Positions 1-5,597 of a DNA stretch of 7,865 nt are shown piece by piece. The translations under genes were made by a program, and so were the position numbers. Each line of letters opens with the position of its first letter. Position 1 is the first letter of the stretch. The DNA is from Lysobacterales bacterium CG02_land_8_20_14_3_00_62_12. GTDB taxonomy: Bacteria; Pseudomonadota; Gammaproteobacteria; Xanthomonadales; Ahniellaceae. The notes beneath the pieces were generated by a model. The model did not search any database and was not told where the DNA came from. It saw only the letters and a program-made list of their open reading frames with translations. The DNA is taken from NCBI GenBank assembly GCA_002785585.1, contig PEUI01000373.1, forward strand, positions 1-7,865, written 5' to 3'.

Positions 1-2
1 TT

Positions 3-1325
<1,323 letters not shown>

Positions 1326-1362
1326 AGCGCGGCGATTCGCCAAGCGTGCCGGTGAACTGAAT

Positions 1363-1384
1363 TAGCGCGGTAAGTTACCCGCTA
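1363..1384. other. Imperfect hairpin between convergent genes
   Basis: TAGCG-C-GGTA-AGT-TACC-CGCTA folds into a 9-bp stem interrupted by one bulged C, with a 3-base loop. It lies between two converging stop codons (1325 on + and 1411 on -), the place expected for a shared terminator. Neither strand has a U-tract after the stem, so it is not a typical intrinsic terminator. A second small hairpin, GGCG-ATT-CGCC, lies at 1331-1341. Confidence 0.35.
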
Positions 1385-1410
1385 CCGGCAACGCACGCTG
1401 CCTGCGCTAC

Positions 1411-2244
1411 TCACTTTTCGGTCAATGCAAGTGGCCGTTGACCACTGACCACCGGCACAAACCAGACCGCATAATCATTGGGGTCGCGGATACTGTGGAT
1501 GATCTCGTCGAAATGCTGACGAACCTCGGCTGCCGAAAACGCAGAATGCGCTGCCAGGGATTCGGCGTAGCCATCGCGCCAGGCAATCATGATGTCGGCA
1601 AAAGTCTCGCGATCCACCCGCAAGGTATCGACGATCACATAATCAACGCGCAAATCCACCAGCCCCAAACGCTTGAGGATCGACCAAGTCTTGCGGCCGA
1701 TGCGGGCATCGGTTCCGGTGGCAGCGGCAAACTGCACCGGGCCATCACGCCACAGGCGATCCGGATCGAGTGGTCCCGACATCATCTGCAGCATGCTGTA
1801 GTCCTCCGACAAGACGTGCAGCCAGCCACCAGGCCTGGTCACCCGCACCAACTCGGCCAGCAGGCGGTCTGCCTGCGGCACCGCCTGGGTAACATGACGA
1901 CAGGCCACCAGATCAAAACTGGCGTCGGCAAAACGCAAGGCAAAAGCATCGCCCTGCTCAAAGTGCAGGTGCGAAGCCAGCGCGGCGTAACGGTCGCCAG
2001 CCAGCGCAATCGAAGACGCCAGCACGTCCACCCCGGTGACTTGCGCCCGCGGATACGCCCGAGCCAGTCGCGAGGCAAACTCGCCGCTGCCGCAACCGGC
2101 ATCGAGCACGCAGCAGTCGGCCGCGAGCCAGTAACGATCCAGCAAACCGCGTTCCTGCGGCCAGATCGCCGCTGCCTGAGCCGCCAAAGTGCGCAGCATC
2201 GATTCGTCGGCCATCAAGCTGGCCTGCGGATTATTCGGGTCCAT
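1411..2244 (-). CDS. Class I SAM-dependent methyltransferase
   Basis: A 277-residue protein with a Rossmann-type methyltransferase core. Motif I, VLDAGCGSG, is at residues 46-54 and binds the SAM methionine/ribose side. VTGVDV follows with an acidic residue (D73) placed to bind the ribose hydroxyls. GDA (98-100) and FDLVACRHVTQAVPQ (110-124) are the next core strands, and VRVTRPGGWLHVL (134-146) is the typical post-motif segment. The C-terminal 130 residues form a substrate lid I cannot assign; the overall shape resembles the Methyltransf_11/25 groups. No membrane segment is seen, so it is probably cytosolic. The substrate is unknown (small molecule, lipid or protein). ATG at 2244 has no clear Shine-Dalgarno sequence; M11 (start at 2214) is an alternative. 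It is transcribed away from the toxin-antitoxin promoter and towards the oxidoreductase gene, so it is probably monocistronic. Confidence 0.85.
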   Translation of the reverse strand: MDPNNPQASLMADESMLRTLAAQAAAIWPQERGLLDRYWLAADCCVLDAGCGSGEFASRLARAYPRAQVTGVDVLASSIALAGDRYAALASHLHFEQGDAFALRFADASFDLVACRHVTQAVPQADRLLAELVRVTRPGGWLHVLSEDYSMLQMMSGPLDPDRLWRDGPVQFAAATGTDARIGRKTWSILKRLGLVDLRVDYVIVDTLRVDRETFADIMIAWRDGYAESLAAHSAFSAAEVRQHFDEIIHSIRDPNDYAVWFVPVVSGQRPLALTEK

Positions 2245-2471
2245 AGTGATTTGAACAGCCCATCGGCAAGCGCTGCATTCTATCGGCTACCCAACCTTTG
2301 CGGTCCATCGTTCGCACCCCACGCCGTCGCACCGGCGCTTGCGTGCATGCGATCCCATCTGGTCTATACGATCTGTCCAGAATGCCGCCGAGATTTCCGA
2401 GTGTCAGGCGAAGCCGCAGGATGTGGGAAGTCGCTTTTTATTCGCCCAAGGCGACTGCCGGTTTTGACCAA

Positions 2472-2501
2472 TTGACAATACATATATGTACTAGGCATAA
2501 T
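2472..2501 (+). promoter_or_regulatory. Sigma70-type promoter of the toxin-antitoxin operon
   Basis: A perfect -35 hexamer TTGACA (2472-2477) is followed after 18 bases by CATAAT (2496-2501), a 5/6 match to the -10 consensus. The predicted transcription start, 6-7 bases past the -10 box, falls at about 2507-2508, which is the A or T of the toxin ATG. The toxin mRNA may therefore be leaderless. The surrounding DNA is AT-rich in an otherwise GC-rich window. Confidence 0.65.
2479..2490. promoter_or_regulatory. Palindromic candidate operator inside the promoter spacer
   Basis: TACATATATGTA is a perfect 12-bp palindrome lying entirely between the -35 and -10 boxes. Type II antitoxins with a Xre helix-turn-helix commonly bind palindromes over their own promoter. 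A dimer of the downstream antitoxin bound here would block RNA polymerase. The palindrome is seen in the sequence; that the antitoxin binds it is inferred. Confidence 0.5.
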
Positions 2502-2506
2502 TAGTT

Positions 2507-2791
2507 ATGTGGCGAATCGAAGAGCATCGGGATGTCGACAAGGAGCTATCCGGTCGCGTGCCGATCGACATCCTCAAGCGCTACGAGAAATGGAAGGACA
2601 TCGCCAGTCTGTCGGGCACTCAGGGGCTTCGTGCCATCAAAGGCTTCCGCGACGAGGCCCTCGGTGGCAAGTGGAAGGGATTTCGCTCGTCCAGGCTCAA
2701 TGAGCAGTGGCGCGTAATTTACAAAGTCGTCGCAGACGCTTTGCTTGTCCAGGTGGTCCGCGTCACACCTCACGACTACGGAAGATCCTGA
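2507..2791 (+). CDS. RelE/HigB-like type II toxin (probable mRNA interferase)
   Basis: A 94-residue protein with the sequence pattern of the RelE/ParE-fold toxins: a helical N-terminal half (residues 5-35), a basic middle (KGFRDEALGGKWKGFRSSRLN, about 45-65), the strand NEQWRVIYKV (65-74), and a closing strand with VVRVTPHDYGR (83-93). QWRVIY and the C-terminal TPHDY are the recognisable family marks; H89 and Y91 with the arginines (R60, R63, R69, R85) are candidate catalytic or RNA-binding residues. RelE/HigB members cut mRNA on the ribosome, while ParE members poison gyrase. Toxin-first order with a Xre partner favours a HigB-like RNase, but this is inference. No Shine-Dalgarno precedes ATG 2507, and the promoter lies immediately upstream, consistent with a leaderless message. 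The stop codon is one base before the antitoxin ATG, so the pair is surely co-transcribed. Length is normal and there is no sign of decay. Confidence 0.85.
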   Translation: MWRIEEHRDVDKELSGRVPIDILKRYEKWKDIASLSGTQGLRAIKGFRDEALGGKWKGFRSSRLNEQWRVIYKVVADALLVQVVRVTPHDYGRS

Positions 2792-2792
2792 A

Positions 2793-3053
2793 ATGCGCAA
2801 CTTCAGCCCCGCCAAGAAACGAGTAGACGTCTCCCCGGGCGAGTCCGTGCGAATTCTTCGCGAACTTCAGGGCCTGAGCCAGACTCAGCTTTCGGCGATG
2901 TGCGGCATTCCGCAGACTACGATCTCCAGCATCGAGAACGGCCGCGTTAACTTGGGGGTTGAGCGCGCCAAGAAGCTCGCTACTGCGCTGCGTTGTCATC
3001 CTGCAGTCTTGGTCTTCTCCGGTTGGCAAGTTCCATTGGGGTCAGCGGCCTAG
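2793..3053 (+). CDS. Xre/Cro family HTH antitoxin
   Basis: An 86-residue protein whose centre is a Xre/Cro helix-turn-helix: ESVRILRELQGLSQTQLSAM (17-36), then GIPQTTISSIENGRVN (38-53) with the recognition helix around 41-49, and ERAKKLATALRCHP (57-70) completing the five-helix bundle. It should neutralise the preceding toxin and repress the operon through the palindrome at 2479-2490. The frame is open upstream to a possible start at 2745, but ATG 2793 is preferred. It is one base past the toxin stop, it has GGAAG at 2780-2784 eight bases upstream, and the extra 16 residues of the longer form would overlap the toxin gene and look non-native. The short tail (FSGWQVPLGSAA) may be the toxin-binding part; this is a guess. 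Gene order toxin-antitoxin is that of higBA, not relBE. Confidence 0.85.
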   Translation: MRNFSPAKKRVDVSPGESVRILRELQGLSQTQLSAMCGIPQTTISSIENGRVNLGVERAKKLATALRCHPAVLVFSGWQVPLGSAA

Positions 3054-3106
3054 CACTTCCTTCAAGGGGAACAGCCATCGTACCGGTGTCTGTGCCCTTA
3101 GGCGTT

Positions 3107-3112
3107 GGAGGG
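3107..3112 (+). promoter_or_regulatory. Strong ribosome binding site deciding the start of the 122-residue gene
   Basis: GGAGGG ends five bases before ATG 3118, a near-ideal Shine-Dalgarno. It favours this start over the longer in-frame option at 2959, which would overlap the antitoxin by 95 bases and add a 53-residue leader of no recognisable character. Confidence 0.75.
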
Positions 3113-3117
3113 CAAAG

Positions 3118-3486
3118 ATGCGGGTGCTATCCATTCAAGTGCAACCTGCTCGTTCGTCTGGTATCGACATGGCCGAGATCACAGCAGAATTTGAGCCTAT
3201 CGCAAGTGCCACGAACCTTGTGAAACATCATGCTTTCGACAGCGGCAACGACCGTGGGGCATATTTCAACTTCACCTTTGGCACTCCGAATGCCAAGGTG
3301 TTGTGGCAGGTTATCCAAAGTCGGCTGTACCACTCTGGCAACTTTTCTACCCACATGCGTCATGCCTCAATGGCAATGTGTTCAAGTGAAGATGGTTGGG
3401 ACGATTACTTGTTGCTGGACCACTTTGACCCGACCGTTGCGCTGGATGATGCCCGCCCTGCCAAGCTCCCCCGAGACCGCTCTTGA
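3118..3486 (+). CDS. Hypothetical protein, 122 residues, downstream of the toxin-antitoxin pair
   Basis: I do not recognise a named family. The protein appears soluble, with no signal peptide or membrane segment. It opens with a beta-strand-like MRVLSIQVQPA, then an amphipathic helix (DMAEITAEFEPIA, 17-29), a central patch (SGNDRGAYFNFTFG, 42-55), a probable helix (NAKVLWQVIQSRLY, 57-70), a strand-like HASMAMCSSE (80-89), and an acidic aromatic segment DGWDDYLLLDHFDPTV (90-105). The alternating strand/helix pattern suggests a small compact alpha/beta fold. The 64-base gap after the antitoxin holds no evident promoter or terminator, so readthrough from the toxin-antitoxin promoter is possible. 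Base composition is less GC-rich than the flanking genes, with more A/T at third positions, pointing to a different origin. It could be a third component of the cassette, an immunity-like protein, or an unrelated cargo gene. That it is a real gene is supported by its ribosome binding site and its balanced, non-arginine-rich composition. Confidence 0.65.
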   Translation: MRVLSIQVQPARSSGIDMAEITAEFEPIASATNLVKHHAFDSGNDRGAYFNFTFGTPNAKVLWQVIQSRLYHSGNFSTHMRHASMAMCSSEDGWDDYLLLDHFDPTVALDDARPAKLPRDRS

Positions 3487-3559
3487 TTCTGAAATATCTG
3501 TAGCGTTCCCGTCAGCGATCATTCTCCTTCGGACCTGCCTCCGCTGTCCGCTGTCCGCA

Positions 3560-3614
3560 CTCCGCTTCTACCCTGCCTCTGTCGCCCATCCTCCGCTTTT
3601 GCCCTACCTCTGTC
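3560..3614. repeat. Imperfect 24-bp direct repeat, 31-bp period
   Basis: Bases 3560-3583 and 3591-3614 match at 21 of 24 positions, separated by 7 bases. All three differences are transitions. The second copy runs into the heptamer array, whose first unit begins at 3607. Just upstream, CCGCTGT occurs twice in tandem (3541-3554), followed by CCGCACT, giving a 7-base rhythm before the main array. Confidence 0.7.
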
Positions 3615-3640
3615 CTCTGTCCTCTGTCCTCTGTCCTCTG
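3607..3640. repeat. Heptanucleotide tandem repeat (CCTCTGT)n
   Basis: Four perfect copies of CCTCTGT (3607-3634) and a fifth lacking only its last base (3635-3640). The array is all C/T/G on this strand. It lies in non-coding DNA about 120 bases after the unknown gene and 240 bases before scpA. A 7-base unit would change frame with each copy, which fits a non-coding role or none. Confidence 0.9.
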
Positions 3641-3686
3641 AACTGGACAGCGCCGCTGTCTCCGCGTAAGCTTGCCGCCCACTGAC

Positions 3687-3707
3687 AGCCGCCGGGGTTT
3701 TGCGGCT
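3687..3707. other. Small inverted repeat
   Basis: AGCCGC (3687-3692) pairs with GCGGCT (3702-3707) around a 9-base loop that contains GGGGTTTT. No U-tract follows, so it is not a clear terminator. It could be chance in GC-rich DNA. Confidence 0.3.
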
Positions 3708-3883
3708 AGTGGCCTTCGAGCGCCACGCCGATTTTTCCTTCGAAAGCATCGCGATTGGGTCGGCTCTTCGGTAACGGTGAGCGCCACTTCGGTGCTTGCC
3801 AAGCTGCCTGCTGGCGTTGCTGTGCAGTGGTGGTCTGAGCGGTTTACCGCCCGACCCTTTTTAATGTCTTGCGACACCCCTTG

Positions 3884-4729
3884 ATGAACAGCGAAGCTGC
3901 TCTACCCACCGACAACGTGATCGTGTTCCCAGTGCCTCCGCAACAGCAGGAGATGCCGCTGGCGATGGTGCGTGGGCAACCGCTGCTGCAAATGCCGCAG
4001 GATCTGTATATCCCGCCAGACGCGCTCGAAGTCATTCTGGAGTCCTTCGAAGGGCCGCTCGATCTGTTGCTGTACCTGATCCGTCGGCAAAACCTGGATA
4101 TTCTGGATATTCCGATCTACGCAATCACCTGCCAGTACATCGACTACATCAATCTGATGCAGGAGTTGAAGCTGGAGCTGGCCGCCGAATATCTGGTGAT
4201 GGCGGCGATCCTCGCCGAGATCAAATCACGCATGCTGCTGCCGCGTCCGGCCGATTTGGAGGGCGCCGAAGACGACCCGCGCGCCGACCTGATCCGGCGC
4301 CTTCAGGAATACGAGCGCTTCAAGAAAGCGGCCGAAGATATCGATGCGCTGCCACGTCAGGATCGCGATTTTTTTCCGGTCAGCGCCGATCCGGGCGAAC
4401 GCCATATCACCCGCGTGCCGCCGCCGGTAGCAATGAAGGAACTGCTGCTCGCCTTGCACGATGTCCTCAAACGCGCCGATTTGTTTGTGCAGCACAATGT
4501 CCAGCGCGAAACGCTGTCGGTGCGTGAGCGTATGAGCCAAGTGCTCGCCACCCTCACCGACCTGGAGTTTCACCGCTTCGATTCCCTGTTTCTGGTGGAG
4601 GAAGGGCGGCTCGGTGTCGTCGTCACTTTTCTCGCCATCCTGGAGCTCGCCAAAGAAAGCCTGCTGGATATTTTGCAGGACGTGGCACTGGCGCCGATTT
4701 ACGTCAAGACCAAGGCGATTGCGCCTTGA
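3884..4729 (+). CDS. scpA: Segregation and condensation protein A (kleisin subunit of Smc-ScpAB)
   Basis: A 281-residue kleisin that links the two heads of the Smc dimer and recruits ScpB, acting on the nucleoid in chromosome condensation and segregation. The hallmark N-terminal helix begins at residues 54-65 with SFEGPLDLLLYL, followed by RRQNLDILDIPI and the QYIDYINLMQ helix. ELAAEYLVMAAILAEIKSRMLLP (98-120) is the next diagnostic block. The middle is charged and less conserved. The C-terminal winged-helix that docks on an Smc head ends the protein (GVVVTFLAILELAKESLLDILQ and a final YVKTKAIAP). About 45 residues rich in Gln and Pro precede the conserved core. Start choice: ATG 3884 is used; TTG 3869 or 3881 in the same frame would add only 5 or 1 residues, and none has a clear Shine-Dalgarno. 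scpB follows 34 bases downstream (16 if its earlier ATG is used), so the two are almost certainly one transcript. Confidence 0.95.
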   Translation: MNSEAALPTDNVIVFPVPPQQQEMPLAMVRGQPLLQMPQDLYIPPDALEVILESFEGPLDLLLYLIRRQNLDILDIPIYAITCQYIDYINLMQELKLELAAEYLVMAAILAEIKSRMLLPRPADLEGAEDDPRADLIRRLQEYERFKKAAEDIDALPRQDRDFFPVSADPGERHITRVPPPVAMKELLLALHDVLKRADLFVQHNVQRETLSVRERMSQVLATLTDLEFHRFDSLFLVEEGRLGVVVTFLAILELAKESLLDILQDVALAPIYVKTKAIAP

Positions 4730-4763
4730 ATCGCGACCGACCGTAATGTTCAAACACGGACCC

Positions 4764-5597
4764 ATGGAAATATCCCAACTCAAACGCGTCATCGAAGCGG
4801 CCATTCTTGCCGCCGGTTCGCCGCAGACCCTCAGCCAGATCAATGATCTGTTCGGCGAAGAACACCCACCCGGGGTCGATAGCATCCACGCTGCCATCGA
4901 GCTGTTGCAGGCGGACTACAACGATCACGGCATTGCCTTGGTCGAAGTGGCCAGCGGCTGGCGGTTTCAAGTACGCCCAGACGTGCAACCGTTTATCGCC
5001 CGACTGTGGACCGAGCGCCAGCCGCGTTACACCCGGGCGCTGCTGGAAACGCTGGCGCTGATTGCTTATCGGCAACCGGCGACCCGCGCCGAGATCGAGC
5101 AGATTCGTGGCGTCGCGGTCTCCAGCAACATCATCAAAACGCTGGAAGAACGCGAATGGATTCGGGTCATTGGGCACCGCGATGTGCCCGGCCGACCGGC
5201 CTTGTTCGGCACCACCCGGCAGTTCCTGGATTACTTCGGCCTCAAGAGTCTGGACCAATTGCCGGCCCTGGCCGAGCTGCGCGACATCAGCGATTTTGAG
5301 CCGGAGCTGCGCTTGAATGGTGAGTCGCTGGAGCCGGCAGATCCGTTCAGCAACGCCGCCACCGCCACCGCCACCGATGCGGATGCGGATGCGGATGCGG
5401 ATGCGGATGCGGATGCGGATGCGGATGCGGATGCGGATGCGAACAGCGTCAACGAAGCCACGGCGCCGCTCGCCAGCACCACCATCGAAAGCAACGTCGA
5501 AGCCAGCGACACCACCGCGTCTGCAGCAGCCGACGCCATCGAAACAGAGTCTTCCGCCCACCCTGTCCGCCAGGCGGAATCAGAGGAAACCCCATGA
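4764..5597 (+). CDS. scpB: Segregation and condensation protein B with Asp-Ala repeat tail
   Basis: A 277-residue partner of ScpA. It dimerises and binds the kleisin middle region, completing the Smc-ScpAB complex. Two winged-helix domains are visible. The first is about residues 1-82 (MEISQLKRVIEAAILAAGSP, then a VASGWRFQVRPDV wing); the second is about 88-165 (RYTRALLETLALIAYRQPATRAEIEQIRG, VSSNIIKTLEEREWIRVIGHRDVPGRPALFGTT). The block ALLETLALIAYRQP with GRPALFGTT is the family signature. After about residue 185 the protein becomes a low-complexity acidic tail: (Ala-Thr)3, then exactly eleven Asp-Ala pairs (205-226), then a Ser/Thr/Ala/Glu-rich end. ATG 4764 is chosen because MEISQLKRVIEAA matches the usual family beginning. 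ATG 4746 would add six residues, and neither has a good ribosome site. The stop codon overlaps the rluB ATG (ATGA, 5594-5597), so translation is probably coupled. Confidence 0.95.
   Translation: MEISQLKRVIEAAILAAGSPQTLSQINDLFGEEHPPGVDSIHAAIELLQADYNDHGIALVEVASGWRFQVRPDVQPFIARLWTERQPRYTRALLETLALIAYRQPATRAEIEQIRGVAVSSNIIKTLEEREWIRVIGHRDVPGRPALFGTTRQFLDYFGLKSLDQLPALAELRDISDFEPELRLNGESLEPADPFSNAATATATDADADADADADADADADADADANSVNEATAPLASTTIESNVEASDTTASAAADAIETESSAHPVRQAESEETP
5358..5375. repeat. Hexamer tandem repeat (GCCACC)3 in scpB
   Basis: Three perfect copies of GCCACC encoding Ala-Thr pairs. The array abuts the GATGCG array without a gap, so two different six-base repeats sit side by side in the scpB tail. 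Confidence 0.85.
5376..5441. repeat. Hexamer microsatellite (GATGCG)11 in scpB
   Basis: Eleven perfect, uninterrupted copies of GATGCG (66 bp) encoding (Asp-Ala)11. There is not one synonymous change among the copies, which points to recent expansion or ongoing slippage rather than old, selected protein sequence. Copy-number changes keep the frame, so variation would lengthen or shorten the acidic tail without switching scpB or the coupled rluB off. Confidence 0.97.
5582..5587 (+). promoter_or_regulatory. rluB ribosome binding site inside the scpB 3' end
   Basis: AGAGGA ends six bases before the rluB ATG (5594) and lies within the last codons of scpB. Together with the ATGA overlap it supports rluB translation from the scpAB message. 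Confidence 0.7.

Larger units (their letters stand above)
3487..3883. other. Intergenic stretch without a convincing gene, repeat-rich
   Basis: About 400 bases separate the unknown gene from scpA. The first 155 bases are strongly pyrimidine-biased on the + strand and hold the direct and heptamer repeats listed separately. The rest (3660-3883) holds a 6-bp hairpin, another short GCGG-TTTA-CCGC hairpin at 3839-3850, and a TTTAAT -10-like element at 3860-3865 without a matching -35. Open frames on both strands here are arginine/serine-rich or simple-repeat translations and are not credible. A promoter for scpA must lie here or farther upstream, but I cannot pin it down. Confidence 0.6.

Noticed and set aside
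1438..2475. 345-codon plus-strand frame opposite the methyltransferase
   Set aside because: The minus strand encodes clear SAM-binding motifs; the plus-strand product is Gln/Arg/His-rich with no recognisable fold. Only its last 42 codons lie outside the methyltransferase and are noted separately.
2959..3486. Longer form of the unknown gene starting at 2959
   Set aside because: It would overlap the antitoxin by 95 bases and lacks a ribosome site, while ATG 3118 has GGAGGG at ideal spacing.
3607..3640. CRISPR array
   Set aside because: Units are 7 bases with no spacers; this is a simple tandem repeat. No direct repeats with regular unique spacers occur anywhere in the window.
3512..3877. 121-codon minus-strand frame in the gap before scpA
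   Set aside because: Half of it is the translation of the heptamer repeats and the rest is Arg/Ser-rich without a ribosome site; not credible as a gene.
4704..5561. 285-codon minus-strand frame across scpB with an Arg-Ile repeat
   Set aside because: The Arg-Ile run is simply the GATGCG array read on the other strand, and the frame is antisense to the conserved ScpB core.
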